Source of the DNA: Nothopassalora personata
Lineage: Eukaryota; Ascomycota; Dothideomycetes; Mycosphaerellales; Mycosphaerellaceae
Assembly: GCA_033816765.1 (NCBI GenBank)
Contig: CM066291.1
Coordinates: forward strand, 3,782,001 to 3,846,000
Reading direction: 5' to 3'
Length of the DNA stretch: 64,000 nucleotides
Both the position numbers and the translations under genes were made by a program. Below the pieces are notes generated by a model, which was given only the letters and a program-made list of their open reading frames with translations, searched no databases and had not been told where the DNA came from. Shown here piece by piece: positions 1-10,814 of this stretch. How positions within the stretch are numbered: position 1 is the stretch's first letter; every line of letters begins with the position of its first letter.

Positions 1-68
1 CAACGACTTCCCTCTCAGATGAGATAACCATTGCAATACTCCCATAACACACCTCCACCGCTGCCACG

Positions 69-2447
69 ATGGGCAGCCGCTACCGCTCCCTCAGCGGCGC
101 GCTCATCGACCCAGAGAAACAACGCAACAGCAACGACTACGATTCGGACGAAGCGCCCTCCCTCATTTCCTCCCGCAACACTTCCTCCTCGCACATGCCC
201 ATGCTGGGCCAACACCCCTCAAAACCTTCCTTCGCCTACCACCTCCCGCGGCGGCGTTTCTCCCGCTACTTCACGCTCACAATCGCCACAATTCTGGTCG
301 TCTTCATCTACTATTTGTACCACTCTGCATTCACGAGTCGCGCAGAAGTCCAGCTGGGTCTGAAGAAGCCACCTCCGCCTCCGCCAGCGTGGGAGAGTTT
401 TCCTTTCTTGAGGAGGTATCATGGTGGAATCAGGACGCTGGTCGATCGCGCTGTGAATAAGGCGGAGTACCCTGCGGATGAGGATGTGGAGGTGCAGAGG
501 TTGAAGGATGAGGCGTTGAGGCTGAAGGAGAGTATGGATGCTGAGACACGGAGGGAGAAGGGTTTTCAGAAGAGGGAGGAGAGGACGTGGCAGGATAGGG
601 CGGTGAGGTTCGATCCGTATGTGAAGGAGGGGAAGGAGTTTGAGCCGGCCGTTAAGTGCTACCTGGACAATCAGACCAAGATGGAAGTGCCGCAGTTGTT
701 GAGCTATACAGGTGTCACGGAAGGGTTTCCAGAGCCTGTGATGGGGAGTTATGATTTGCTGGGTTTGAGGAATGATGTATGCTTTGAAAGATATGGAAGA
801 CTTGCACCGTATGGCTTTGGGTACAGCAAGAGGTATGGCGGGAGTGGTGCTGGTATGGAGGGTGAGAAGGAGGGAGCTGAGAAGGTCTGGGGAGACGAGC
901 TGGAGATTGACTATACCAAAGTCAGGTGGGCAGATGTGCAAGAGCAGTGTCAGCAAGCAAATGCGCATCGTTTCAAGCCAAAGCCGAAGAAGCACAGGAA
1001 CCACTTCTACTCTGCGATGCCGAACGGCGGTCCGGCGGAGCAGAAAGAGTTGCAGGACGAGGTAATCAAGACCGTGTCGAACAGTGGCAAGCAGCTACTC
1101 AATCGCACGGCAGTGGTGATCCGGACGTGGTGGGACTTCCAGTACGATGATGAAGACATGTTCTACCTGCGAGCGTTGATGAACGAGCTTTCATTGCAGT
1201 CTGGAGCTGAATACGATGTGCACTTTTTGATCCATGTCAAAGATGACAATATGCAAATCTGGTCCGACGACGAGACCTATCAACGTGTTCTGGACAATGC
1301 TTTACCCGAAGAGTTCCGCGGCATGGGCACCCTCTGGTCGGAACGGCAGATGGGCTTGATCTACGGTGGCGTGCACGAATCGATGTACAGAGACCTACCG
1401 GTTCATGGCGCGTATCGTAGCACTTACATGCCAGTGCAGTACTTCGCCCATATGCACCCCGAATACGACTTCTTTTGGCACTGGGAGATGGACATTCGAT
1501 ATACCGGCCACTTCTACCACCTCTTTCAGCAAGTCTGCCAGTGGGCGAAGCAGCAGCCGCGTAAGGGTCTGTGGGAGCGTAATGGTCGGTTCTATGTACC
1601 TTCGGAACATGGCAGCTGGGAAGACTTCCGGCAGATGGTTCGCGTCCAGACTGAGCATGGCACAGCGAGCAAGTCGAGCGTGTACAACAAACTCGCTGCC
1701 GATGCAGGAACCGCCAATCCTATGGACGAGGCGTCCCGCCAGCCCGAGACACCGATATGGGGTCCTCTTCGTCCCAGTGGTGAAGGCGATGAAACAGACC
1801 TTCCCGACAACGACCCAGTCCCACCCACGACTTACGATAAAGATACATACGCTTGGGGCGTTGGCGAAGAAGCAGACTTCATCACTTTCAACCCTCTGTT
1901 CGACCCTCACACAACAAACTGGATCTTAGCTGAAGACGTCACGGGCTACAACACCACAGACAACAACTACCCTCCTCGTCGCGCCGCAATCATCACGGCA
2001 AGCCGTCTCAGCCGGAGACTGCTAGAAACAATGCACCGCGAAACCGCCCTGATGCGCCACACCATGTTCTCAGAAATGTGGCCAGGATCCTGCGCTCTCC
2101 ACCACGGCTACAAAGCTGTCTACGCGCCTCATCCTGTCTACGTCGATCGTGCTTGGCCCACATCATACTTAGCCGCAATCTTCAATAATGGTCGCAATGG
2201 CGCTGCAGGTGGTTCGAGGACTTCTGTCTTCAGCGATGAAAGGCAACATAACTTCCTCGGCACGACCTGGTACTACCATGCTGGATTCGCACCGAATTTG
2301 TGGAGGAGGTGGCTGGGGTATCGGGTCGATAATGATGGCGGCGAGGAGTTTGAAGTTAGTGGAGAAGGGAGAATGTGTCTTCCTGCGATGTTATTGCATC
2401 CGGTCAAACAAGTTAATTTGGTGAGGGAGCATAAAGAGGGGGAGTAA
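69..2447 (+). CDS. DUF3405 family type II membrane protein
   Basis: Single-exon gene of 792 residues. After a Ser/Asp-rich cytosolic N-terminus there is one hydrophobic segment at about residues 68-84, preceded by an arginine cluster (PRRRFSR), which gives a type II (N-in) topology and suggests a Golgi or secretory-membrane protein. A proline run (PPPPPP) follows the membrane segment. The C-terminal two thirds match what I know of the fungal DUF3405 family: the region around RTWWDFQYDDEDMFYLRAL, the block FFWHWEMDIRYTGHFYHL and the late HHGYKAVYAPHPVY region. The family looks glycosyltransferase-like, but I know of no proven reaction. The start is the first in-frame ATG in acceptable context. 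Length is normal for the family and there is no sign of damage. The family call is from memory of motifs. Confidence 0.85.
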   Translation: MGSRYRSLSGALIDPEKQRNSNDYDSDEAPSLISSRNTSSSHMPMLGQHPSKPSFAYHLPRRRFSRYFTLTIATILVVFIYYLYHSAFTSRAEVQLGLKKPPPPPPAWESFPFLRRYHGGIRTLVDRAVNKAEYPADEDVEVQRLKDEALRLKESMDAETRREKGFQKREERTWQDRAVRFDPYVKEGKEFEPAVKCYLDNQTKMEVPQLLSYTGVTEGFPEPVMGSYDLLGLRNDVCFERYGRLAPYGFGYSKRYGGSGAGMEGEKEGAEKVWGDELEIDYTKVRWADVQEQCQQANAHRFKPKPKKHRNHFYSAMPNGGPAEQKELQDEVIKTVSNSGKQLLNRTAVVIRTWWDFQYDDEDMFYLRALMNELSLQSGAEYDVHFLIHVKDDNMQIWSDDETYQRVLDNALPEEFRGMGTLWSERQMGLIYGGVHESMYRDLPVHGAYRSTYMPVQYFAHMHPEYDFFWHWEMDIRYTGHFYHLFQQVCQWAKQQPRKGLWERNGRFYVPSEHGSWEDFRQMVRVQTEHGTASKSSVYNKLAADAGTANPMDEASRQPETPIWGPLRPSGEGDETDLPDNDPVPPTTYDKDTYAWGVGEEADFITFNPLFDPHTTNWILAEDVTGYNTTDNNYPPRRAAIITASRLSRRLLETMHRETALMRHTMFSEMWPGSCALHHGYKAVYAPHPVYVDRAWPTSYLAAIFNNGRNGAAGGSRTSVFSDERQHNFLGTTWYYHAGFAPNLWRRWLGYRVDNDGGEEFEVSGEGRMCLPAMLLHPVKQVNLVREHKEGE

Positions 2448-2728
2448 AGATAGTTTGGTCTGTTGGATTTGCTGTTGGTTCAGCGTGGTGTTTGGATGTT
2501 TGGATATTGTTGTAGCCTGTTCATCTTGGTGACATGGTGTAGCAGGAGCACGTATAGTGTACAGTACAATACAGTCGTGAGCCTTCAGCCTCCCTTCCTT
2601 GGAAAGACACCGTACGCGGGAAGCACCCACCACCTTTCGAGACCAAATGCCTCCGGCTCTGGCTCACCTGACTCATCTCCCCCGCCACGCCACCGAACTC
2701 TCCCTCACAACCTCATCAGCTTCTGTAT
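2448..2728. other. 3' flank of the DUF3405 gene, no gene seen
   Basis: T/G-rich sequence follows the stop codon and probably contains the 3' UTR. I see no coding signal on either strand. Confidence 0.5.
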
Positions 2729-3165
2729 CTACTTCTCCTCCTTATCAATCAGAGCCTTGGTCCCTTGCACCCACGCTTCCGCCCTCACCCTGTGCAGGAA
2801 ACATTTCGCCCTCATCACTCGACCCTTCTCCGTCTCCGTAGCACAAGGAAGGCTGGCCGGCCGCCTCGTACTCAATTTGCGCCACATCTCTCGCCCGCCT
2901 CCAGTCTCGTGGAAGTGCTCTCGAGACAGCCGCTGTATACGGCGAGTGCTTCGTGGCGGATCAAGACGCTGACTGACAAGAGTGATGGGCGTTCGTAGGG
3001 TATTTCCACTGGATCGGTGCCGCGAGTGTAGTTGCGGGAGAGGAGGACTTGTGCGTAGATTCTTAGGCGGAGCTCTGGTGGGATGTTGAGGAGGTGGCAC
3101 TTGGCGGTGGCGGTTGGTGTGGTCGGTGGCGTAGTGGTGGTAGAGTTGGTGGTGGTGGTGGCCAT
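2729..3165 (-). pseudogene. Broken 2EXR/F-box-like protein gene
   Basis: The minus-strand frame starting at 3165 opens with a Thr-rich tail and then LLNIPPELRLRIYAQVLL, the hallmark of the 2EXR/F-box-like small proteins that are abundant in Pezizomycotina. It continues through PSLLSVSVLIRHEALAVY, where the family has a resembling block (VSRQIRxEAL), and then stops at 2872. The sister frame (to 2729) carries a plausible continuation starting near EHFHETGGGREMWRKL. The simplest reading is a one-base frameshift around 2915-2945. A very short intron is not excluded, but I see no GT-AG pair that joins the two frames well. Function of the family is unknown; some members are F-box-like. Confidence 0.5.
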
Positions 3166-3527
3166 TATGGATGTGGTGGTACTGATGTTGACGGTTGTGA
3201 CTGTGGGTGTTGGACCTGTTGGTTGCGAAGTTGGTGGTAAAGTTTTTCGGTGATGTTGAGTCGCTTGGTGGTTGTGCTATGGAGCTTGCTTGGTTGTCAT
3301 GTGCTGAAAGCTAGAGGACGCAGAATCCACGCCCACTTACCCGAACGCTTGCAGCCACGTCTTCTCCTTAGGCGAGTAGCGCGTTAATGGGCGCGATCCT
3401 GCAAGAGATCTGCACGATCGGGAAGTTGGCGCGCACTGAGCACTTACATCTCTCATAAGACCTCGAACGACGGTTTTCCTCGGAAGAATTGACCTTAGCT
3501 CTTGGCAGCCATGTGCACATATCCCAC
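3166..3527. other. Gap between two 2EXR-like relics, no gene seen
   Basis: Short overlapping open frames on the minus strand (3337-3531 and 3368-3616) have no recognisable domain. The second is a shadow of the neighbouring 2EXR-like pseudogene in another frame. Confidence 0.4.
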
Positions 3528-4001
3528 TCAAGGTGCTGTGCAGTATTGGATTTGTTTGATCCAGTCCTCTTCTTCTTGGCCGAGGCGATCCAGCTTACGA
3601 CTGAAAATAGCCGCATATGACACTAGCGCCCATGGTCCATGTTTGACCATAAAGCTCTCTCGAGTCTGAACAAACGAGTCTTCCTGCTCGGCAGAGATGA
3701 AGATTCTGCGCCAGACTTTTTTCGTGCATGGGCCTTAGACAATGCCCACCTTAGGCCGTGACGGTAGGATGCGGCACTCTCGACCTGAATGAAACGTCAA
3801 CTGTCGACGAGACCAGGGCGGACGAATCCAGTCGTCGAAGAGCACTCGAGCGACGTAATCGTAGATGATCAGGCGGATCTCCAGCGGGATGTTGAGTAGG
3901 TGAGGCCTTTTGCCCTTTTGCTTGAATCTGCCACGACCAAGACAGAAGATGGCCGCCACCGCCGAGAATACGCGGTTCATAATGCCCGAGCTGGAATTCA
4001 A
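3528..4001 (-). pseudogene. 2EXR/F-box-like gene with one in-frame stop
   Basis: The minus-strand frame begins at 4001 and carries LLNIPLEIRLIIYDYVARVL, the same leucine-rich start motif as the relic at 2729-3165. A TAA at 3735-3737 stops it after 88 codons. The same frame then stays open for a further 68 codons (VWRRIFISAEQEDSFVQ..., ending at the TGA at 3528-3530), and this continuation looks like real protein. A single nonsense codon in an otherwise continuous frame of about 157 codons is the simplest explanation; C-to-T at a CAA codon would produce it. The two neighbouring relics share the start motif and probably derive from a tandem duplication. An intron that removes the stop cannot be excluded. 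Confidence 0.5.
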
Positions 4002-4139
4002 TCTGTTTACATTGGTAGAAAATCTTGAACGGAGATCTGCTTGATTGAGTATGCTTTCAGTATGTTATGTAAACAAAGGGAGAAACCCGGAAATTCATAG
4101 AACCGGGACGCTACCTGACGAGTCACATGCTGAAGACCG
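4002..4139. other. Short intergenic stretch
   Basis: AT-richer sequence upstream of the minus-strand gene that starts at 4001. It probably contains its promoter. No motif is assigned. Confidence 0.3.
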
Positions 4140-5191
4140 CTAAAGGTCCTCGTACCTCTCCATACGCTCCAGATTAATCACTGTCACGTGGGCGGCTGCG
4201 GCCTCTTGACTTTGCCTCTGGTGTTGGAGGAATGCCTCCCATGCTGGTAGTGTCAAGTGCTGATGCGGTCTTCCTTGCCTTCTTGATTGAGAAACAGGCA
4301 TTGGAGAATGATACGTGTCGCCTGAAGATACCTGAGTCGTCAGTCGGATCTCCCTCACCATCTTGTGTTGCATCAAACTCACCATGTAGATTCTTACCCC
4401 TGTTCCGACTGCTGCTCTGGTTGCAAGGAGCCCACGCTCACGTGATTTGCACTTCATTACTTTGATTTGAAAGGAAGCCGAGGCGCTTACCGCTGAGCTC
4501 GTTCGCCATCACACCCGAGCCGGTCGAATTGATCGCTGAGCTAGAGATCTGGGCGACTACATGTAAAATTGCACGCCACAGAGGGACTGGCGCTCACCCA
4601 GAGCTCGGGGGCTTCACCCAGGTGAAGACTTTGGGAGCACGGGGGTCTTCCAGCTTCCGCATCACGATTCTCCTGACAGCTGCCAAATCAGACAGTACCC
4701 GACAGTGTCTCATCCGTACAGGGAGTCCAATCAGGTCCGCATGAACAATGTTGGGCAGTAAGAGATGAATGTTGTTGACGAAGCGAGGTCATCAGCGTTC
4801 ACAGTGTGCCCTTTCGTGCGAGGCTCGGCCGATTGGACAGAGGCATTGGCGTGAAGCTTCTTCCTGCTTCTCTCATCAATCGACTCTCCCCTTCCCAATT
4901 CTCATCGCCGTATTCAGTCCAGCAGCGGACGGTCTCGATAGTATGCCAGGAGACACGTGAAGTCTTGATGCGGATGCCCGGCCTCATCACCATGGCGAGC
5001 GGGTGCTCAGACCGGTTCTCGACCACCACCGGGAGAGGACTGTTGTCCATGCGCAGCCTCATCATTCGAAGTCCCCGTGCGTATTCATCTCGTGGAGTTT
5101 GGTGTCTTCCAAGCTTATCTGTGTTATGGTAGGGGTGACTCTCGCCAATGCAAGGTGCAGCTGCCGCCGGTGGGTCTTTGTTGAGTCTCAT
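4140..5191 (-). CDS. Putative multi-exon gene of unknown function
   Basis: I do not recognise this gene. Three minus-strand pieces look protein-like: 5191-4799 (SWHTIETVRCWTEYGDENW region), an open frame about 4790-4593 (RFVNNIHLLLPNIVHADLI to FTWVKPPSSG), and 4457-4140 (LPAWEAFLQHQRQSQEAAAA to ERYEDL). The second piece ends at a good donor (GTGAGC, around 4592). A short candidate exon at about 4493-4537 sits between an AG and another good donor (GTAAGC), which supports a spliced gene. The first two pieces are in different frames with no obvious intron between them near 4800, so either an intron is unusual or there is a frameshift. Exon borders are not settled and the coordinates are the outer limits only. 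Confidence 0.35.
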
Positions 5192-5349
5192 AGCGTCAGC
5201 ATGATGTTACAAACACATCAAAAACAGCCGCGTATGCAGGAAGAATATCGCCATATTCACTGGTGTGACCAATCCCGCTTGAGCACATTTCAACATCTTC
5301 CCTCACCGGCCGAGAGAAGTCCTATTATCCCGTTCGACGCCCGTCAGCG

Positions 5350-6084
5350 ATGCATACTACATTCCAAGACTCATGGCAGCAACTCCTCCAGCACGCTTCT
5401 CCCGCCTCAATTGAGCTATCTGGCCTGCTATGCATTCATGTCCTGGGGTTCTGGCTGCCATCAGCAGTCCTTCTCGGCCTGGATTTCGTGAACATGCCAG
5501 AGACTTTAAGGCACAAAATACAAACGCCGGCTAGACAACCATCGCGCAGGCAGATCTTCCATTGCATCACCACCGTGCTTAGCAACCAGGTTATGGGCAT
5601 GTCCGTCAAAGTCGCTGAACTCTGCTTACTGCAACTGCTCGGCAAGCAATCATTATATCGCTACGACGTTGCTCTACCAGCATCGTATGAACTATGCCGA
5701 GATATAGCCGGCCGTGTCATAATTTGCGAGATCCTGTTCTACTACTCACATCGGCTACTGCACAGTCGTCACTTCTATCGGCGCATCCACAAACGACACC
5801 ACGAATTTGCTGCACCAATAGCCATAGTCGCACAGTACTGCCATCCGGTGGATCATTTGCTGTCACACCTCATTCCATTCTGGCTACCACCTTATCTTCT
5901 CAACTGCCATATCTTTACATGCCTGGTCTTCTGGACCGCAGGAGTTATGGAGACGATCATCGCTCACAGCGGATACGACTTCTTCGCTAAGCTATCGAGA
6001 GCGCACGACAAGCATCATGAGAAGTTCAACATCAACTTCGGCACTCTTGGCTTTCTAGACTGGCTTCACGGCACTTCGGGTTGA
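5350..6084 (+). CDS. Fatty acid hydroxylase superfamily membrane enzyme
   Basis: A 244-residue protein of the FA_hydroxylase (sterol desaturase) superfamily, di-iron membrane oxygenases that act on sterols, fatty acids or sphingolipids in the ER. The histidine boxes are clear: HRLLH at 134-138, HKRHH at 147-151, a lone His at 206 (AHSGYD) and HDKHH at 219-223. These are the expected iron ligands. Hydrophobic stretches at about 23-46, 75-98, 115-133 and 170-205 fit four membrane spans. The C-terminus ([10 protein letters not shown]) matches the usual family ending, so the gene looks complete although it is shorter than ERG25-type enzymes. The substrate cannot be told from sequence. The start is the first ATG of the frame that leaves a complete first span. 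Confidence 0.85.
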   Translation: MHTTFQDSWQQLLQHASPASIELSGLLCIHVLGFWLPSAVLLGLDFVNMPETLRHKIQTPARQPSRRQIFHCITTVLSNQVMGMSVKVAELCLLQLLGKQSLYRYDVALPASYELCRDIAGRVIICEILFYYSHRLLHSRHFYRRIHKRHHEFAAPIAIVAQYCHPVDHLLSHLIPFWLPPYLLNCHIFTCLVFWTAGVMETIIAHSGYDFFAKLSRAHDKHHEKFNINFGTLGFLDWLHGTSG

Positions 6085-7009
6085 GCTGAGTTATCAATGC
6101 TCACATCTCAGTCGGAGGGTGACTTCGCATGGAACAATGCTTTCCGTGTGCTATACCAGGTGAAGTGCACGATAGCCACCGAGCCATTCATGTCCATATG
6201 TCGATCACTCTGGTTGTTTGCAATTCTTCCCGTTGGGCCGGAGCATCACCGAGAGCAGACTGCCCGAAATAGCTTCTACGATGCAGACCCACCCCGAGTC
6301 AAATCCTCTTACCGATTGTATCTCATTACTGAAGGCGCCGATCATTCCCTTGGCAAACGGAGACCAGCCGATATTGGACGGCGTGACGCCGGAGCATGTA
6401 AGCGATGAATTATCAAGTTCGCCTACGCATGCCAAGCCTTGTGGTTTCAACTATATCAGAGCGTCACACGGACCAGCCATGGAGGACTACACCGACAAGC
6501 ATGCCTTGGTTTTGGTAGTTGGTATGATGCAGCGGCCATGCGAGGCGCTCAGCAAGACACAAGAATGCAGCTGATTGCCAGATCCACTCGTGGGCCACAT
6601 CCTTGCCACCGTTCGAAGTCTTTGCATGGAAGTGTGCGGCCATAGTTCGCAGCTAGTGAGCTATACTATCAACACCAGACCTCAATGTGGGCTACCCTTC
6701 GTGGAGATAGGTTGATCGCGTTTCATGAAGGACCTCGCCTTGTCGCATCGTCAAGTCTTGGAACGCCGTGTGCGCTGCTGGAAGCAAGTTCATTGATGGA
6801 GATACTCGTCGACCACTGTACAACTGCTTGGCTGCGCAGAAAATTTATTCTGTGCTACCATTTCCGTCGCAGAAGCAGTGACCTCGAGGTGCACGCAATG
6901 AAAGGGCCGACATAAAAGACGAACCATCTCCTGGAGGAAGAGCAAGACAAACTCTCACAATCACCAGCAGCAACAACAAGATTGAGCCATCAACAGACCA
7001 AACAACATC
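6085..7009. other. Intergenic region upstream of the pectate lyase, no confident gene
   Basis: Several frames of about 80-118 codons overlap here on both strands (for example 6218-6574 plus and 6205-6450 minus). None shows a recognisable domain, so I treat them as chance. The last 150 bases are the likely promoter and CA/CAG-rich leader of the pectate lyase gene. Confidence 0.4.
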
Positions 7010-7795
7010 ATGAAGACCACCACCTTCCTCGCCTTCGTAGGCCTCGCAGCAGCCCAGACCCTCAACATCCCATCCCGCTCGGGCAGCGTCGTCTCTCTCT
7101 CCTCTCCCATGACCATTAATGGCAGCCGCGACTTTGGCAACGCTGAGTACGACCGTGGCCGTTCCTGCGACTCCGATGACGACACAGGCAGCGACAGTGC
7201 CGTCTTCATCCTCGAGAGCGGAGCTACCCTTTCGAACGTCATCATCGGACCCAACCAGCTTGAGGGTGTCCACTGCAAGGGCGCTTGCACCTTGAGGAAT
7301 GTGTGGTTCCGCGATGTGTGCGAGGGTATGCATCTTCCATCTCCACTCCTACCGATCGTCCAGTACTAACACTTCGCCACAACAGATGCCATCTCCGCGC
7401 TCGGCAACGGCGACGTGCTCATCGAAGGTGGCGGCGCAAACGGCGCCAAAGACAAAATCGTCCAGCACAACGGCCGCGGCACCGTCACCATCAGCGGCGG
7501 CACCTACACCAACGCTGGCAAACTCTACCGCAGCTGTGGCGACTGCACCAGCAACGGCGGTCCACGCAACGTCGTGGTTGAGAATGTCCGCGTCAATGGG
7601 ATGACCTCTGACCTTGTGGGTATCAACTCCAACTATGGGGATGTCGCGACTATTTCGGGCTCGTGTGGTGTGTCGAAGAAGGTCTGTCAGGAGTACAAGG
7701 GTGTCACGAAGGGAAATGGGGAGAGTTCGAAGGGTGATACTACGGCGAATTGTAAGGGTGCGCAGGGAACCTTGAGCACGTTGCCGAGCTGTTAG
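7010..7795 (+). CDS. Secreted pectate lyase, polysaccharide lyase family 3
   Basis: Two exons, 7010-7325 and 7386-7795, give 241 residues. The 60-base intron has GTATGC at its donor, a canonical TACTAAC branch site at 7364-7370 and an ACAG acceptor; splicing joins GAG-G to AT-GCC in frame ([14 protein letters not shown]). A signal peptide covers about residues 1-16 ([16 protein letters not shown]). The mature part shows the family 3 pattern of short parallel beta-helix turns: [45 protein letters not shown] and a Cys-rich middle ([18 protein letters not shown]), plus a Cys-ended C-terminus. Members cleave pectate by calcium-dependent beta-elimination outside the cell, which fits a plant-degrading or plant-pathogenic fungus. 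The gene looks intact. Confidence 0.92.
7326..7385 (+). other. Spliceosomal intron of the pectate lyase gene
   Basis: GT at 7326-7327, branch site TACTAAC at 7364-7370 and AG at 7384-7385. Removing these 60 bases joins two halves of one conserved protein in phase 1. Confidence 0.92.
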
Positions 7796-8363
7796 AGGGT
7801 AGGCGAGAAGGGGGAAGGGGAAAGGGACAGTGAGGATGGGATGACAGGATGGGAGAGTTGTTGGGGTGTTGTGAGTTTTCATATAGTGCTGGTATGTCTT
7901 GGACTGCTCCGGGTGGAAAGTATCAGATGCCCTGCCGATCGCTCCCTCACGCAGGCATCCCCGTTCTCTGCTCCAGCCTTTGTCATCGTGCAAGTTTCCC
8001 TTGCTCGGTCTGTTGGTACAGAACCCCTGATTCGACCTCGGATATGGACTGTCACGAATTTGTGTGGTGTAGCTGTATGCAGTGCAACCAGTTACGCCAC
8101 CGCAACAAAACTCAAACGTCCCGTGCCTGCCTCAGGTTTAAGGGCGAACAAAGAAAGGTTGATGGGCGAACAAAGAAAGGGCGCAATCCACCAAAGCCCA
8201 TGAAGAGCCGTAAGGATTCAACACTTGTGTATTCAAGGACATGTTGCTACATTTCACATCCAATCGCCCCTTCCCGTTTTCCAATCCCATCCACCACGCC
8301 AAGACGCCATGCCCTAACCACATCGGGGTATCACAACATACAACATCTACCTTCCATCTCCTG
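7796..8363. other. Convergent 3' intergenic region
   Basis: This is the space between the pectate lyase (plus) and the aconitase (minus), which are transcribed toward each other. Open frames here (7841-8203, 7849-8427) have no recognisable domain. It probably holds both 3' UTRs. Confidence 0.5.
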
Positions 8364-10814
8364 CTATTTCCTCGCCTTCTGCGCCAACAAATTCAGCGCC
8401 GAACCCGCGAGAATGAACGCCCTCTGATCCTTCGACATGGTATGCTTGACCGGAATGCGATGCGTCTCACCACTATCCTTCTTCTTCACAACCAATGTGA
8501 TCTCCCCCTCACCACCTTGGAGCACATCATACAGACCTTCCGTGCTCACCTCATCACATCCAGAAATCTTGTCATAGTCTGCCTCGTTCGCGAATGTGAG
8601 AGGAACCATACCCTGTTTCTTCAGGTTCGTCTCGTGGATTCGCGCGAAAGACTTTGTGAGAATGATGCGGCCGCCGAGGTAGCGGGGTTGGAGTGCTGCG
8701 TGTTCGCGAGCGGAGCCTTCGCCGTAGTTGTGTTCGGCTACGACGATCCATTGTTGGTTTTGAGACTTCCATCGTGAGGCGAGTTCGGGGATTGTGTAGT
8801 TCTTGCCATCGACGTCGGCGGTGGAGTTCACCTCGCCGGTCTCGGCGTTGACGGCGCCGATGAGAGTGTTTTCGCTGATGTTCGGAAGGTGACCCTTATA
8901 CTTGAGCCAAGGACCAGCGGCCGAGATGGTGTCCGTCGTGCATTGACCCTTGACCTTGACCAAGACCTTCAAGCCGGACAGCTCACCTCGTGGGAATGGC
9001 TCGAAAGGTTCGAGGAGGGCTAGACGATCCGATTCGGGGTCGACAGCGATGGTGACCTCTGGGTTTGGTACGGGTGCAGTTGGTTGGAATCGTGGGTTGC
9101 CGGCGGCGAAGCCTTTGCTTGGGAGGTCGATGCCAGTAGGTGGCTGGAAGCGGAACTCAGAGCCATCTGCAGTCTTGATGCTGTCTGTCATCGGATTGAA
9201 ATCGGTGCGACCAGAGTACGACATTGCGGTTACAAGCTCGGGAGATGCCAAGAAGTTGAGTGTGCCACGGTTACCGTCGTTTCGGCCAGGAAAGTTGCGG
9301 TTGTATGAGGTGAAGATAGCATTCGTTTCACCCTTCTTGACTCCGTCGGTCCTTGACCACATGCCAATGCATGGTCCACAGGCGTTGGCGAGGACAAGCC
9401 CACCGGCTTGCTCGAAAGTGTTGAGAGTGCCGTCGCGTTCTACAGTCGCACGGATTTGCTCGCTTCCTGGTGTGATGAAGAAGTCCGCCCTTGGCTTGAG
9501 ACCTGCCGCATTTGCTTGCTGCACTAGAGATTCTGCGCGAGTCATGTCCTGGTAAGAGCTGTTCGTGCAGCTGCCGATAAGTCCAGCTCCGAAAGTGGTA
9601 GGCCATTGGTTCTTCTCGACAGCATCTTTGAAGCCTGACAGAGGGAACGAAAGATCCGGTGTGTGAGGTCCGTTGATGTGTGGTTCAAGCTCAGAAAGGT
9701 TGATGGTTACAATATCGTCGTACTCGCACTCAGCATCAGCTGCGAGCAAGTTGTGAGGTCCCGGCGACGAAGCAATGGCATTGGCTTGCTCAGCGATCGA
9801 GCTACGATGTGTGGACTGCAAGTATGGACCATGCGACGAAGGAGTGTATGGGAAGATGGAGGTTGTCGCACCAATCTCTGCTCCCATGTTGCAAATCGTT
9901 GCCATACCAGTACAGCTTAGACTCTCCACACCAGGTCCAAAGTATTCTGTGATGTATCCGGTTCCACCTCGTACTGTCAACTTGCCAGCCAATGCCAGAA
10001 TGACATCCTTCGGCGACGCCCACCCACTCAACTTGCCCTCAAGTCTCACACCTCTTATCTTCGGCGCCTTTAGCTCCCACGGTGCATCCACAAGCGCGTC
10101 CACAGCATCAGCCCCACCGACACCGATTGCAATGGCACCCAGGCCACCCGCATTCGGCGTATGACTGTCCGTACCGAGCATCATCAACCCTGGCGCAGAG
10201 TAGTTCTCCAACACAGTTTGATGAATAATACCCGCCCCAGGAGGCCAAAACTCAATACCATACTTCTTTCCCGCGCTCTCAAGGAAGTCGTAAACTTCCT
10301 TGTTCCCCTTTATACTGTTCGGCAAATCCGTATCCGCACCCTTCTCTCCCACAATCATATGATCGCAATGAATGCTCGCAGGCACAGCAGTCGTCGGCAT
10401 TCCACAGCTCATGAACTGCAAGATTGCCATCTGGGCACTGGCATCCTGCATCGCCACACGATCAGGCTTGAGCTTGAGAGTTGCCTTGCCACGGATGTCG
10501 GCGCCATTGTCGGTGCCTTCAAAGAGAGACTCTTCCGCATTGTCTAGATGGGAGAAGAGGATCTTCTCCGCTAGTGTGAGTTTCCGCGAAGGGAGAAGTC
10601 GGCGAACTTCGTGTAGGCGTTTGAGGAGTTTGGAATAAGGTGGTGTGCGGGCGGCGACAGTGCTGGATGCTGGGGTGGCAGAGGCGTCGGCGGGAGTTGC
10701 GAGGCCGCGTTGTTGGAGATATACTTGGCGGAGGGAGCCCGGGAGGTTCAAGAATGACCGTCCGTTAGGTGCAGCAGCAGCTGCTCTCCTTGCTGTCAGC
10801 ATCTTGGGAGTCAA
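8364..10814 (-). CDS. ACO2: Mitochondrial aconitase family protein, Aco2 type
   Basis: An intronless 816-residue aconitase. The N-terminus is Arg/Ala-rich with few acidic residues (MTPKMLTARRAAAAA...), as expected for a mitochondrial presequence, followed by PYSKLLKRLHEVRRLLP. Catalytic features are all present: SIHCDH at 148-152, GTDSHTPN at 214-221, the 4Fe-4S cysteines C416 (GSCTNSS), C479 and C482 (ACGPCIGM), RNFPGRNDGN at 506-515, and the swivel-domain GEGSAREHAAL. The long tail compared with Aco1, and the start motif, point to the Aco2 type, which in yeast supports citrate to isocitrate conversion and homocitrate dehydration in lysine synthesis. It is divergently arranged with SFM1; a mariner element now separates the two. 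A second ATG lies four codons in. The symbol rests on family resemblance only. Confidence 0.87.
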   Translation of the reverse strand: MTPKMLTARRAAAAAPNGRSFLNLPGSLRQVYLQQRGLATPADASATPASSTVAARTPPYSKLLKRLHEVRRLLPSRKLTLAEKILFSHLDNAEESLFEGTDNGADIRGKATLKLKPDRVAMQDASAQMAILQFMSCGMPTTAVPASIHCDHMIVGEKGADTDLPNSIKGNKEVYDFLESAGKKYGIEFWPPGAGIIHQTVLENYSAPGLMMLGTDSHTPNAGGLGAIAIGVGGADAVDALVDAPWELKAPKIRGVRLEGKLSGWASPKDVILALAGKLTVRGGTGYITEYFGPGVESLSCTGMATICNMGAEIGATTSIFPYTPSSHGPYLQSTHRSSIAEQANAIASSPGPHNLLAADAECEYDDIVTINLSELEPHINGPHTPDLSFPLSGFKDAVEKNQWPTTFGAGLIGSCTNSSYQDMTRAESLVQQANAAGLKPRADFFITPGSEQIRATVERDGTLNTFEQAGGLVLANACGPCIGMWSRTDGVKKGETNAIFTSYNRNFPGRNDGNRGTLNFLASPELVTAMSYSGRTDFNPMTDSIKTADGSEFRFQPPTGIDLPSKGFAAGNPRFQPTAPVPNPEVTIAVDPESDRLALLEPFEPFPRGELSGLKVLVKVKGQCTTDTISAAGPWLKYKGHLPNISENTLIGAVNAETGEVNSTADVDGKNYTIPELASRWKSQNQQWIVVAEHNYGEGSAREHAALQPRYLGGRIILTKSFARIHETNLKKQGMVPLTFANEADYDKISGCDEVSTEGLYDVLQGGEGEITLVVKKKDSGETHRIPVKHTMSKDQRAFILAGSALNLLAQKARK

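Noticed and set aside
5350..10814. Secondary-metabolite gene cluster
   Set aside because: Only one oxygenase-like gene is present; no synthase, transporter or regulator accompanies it.
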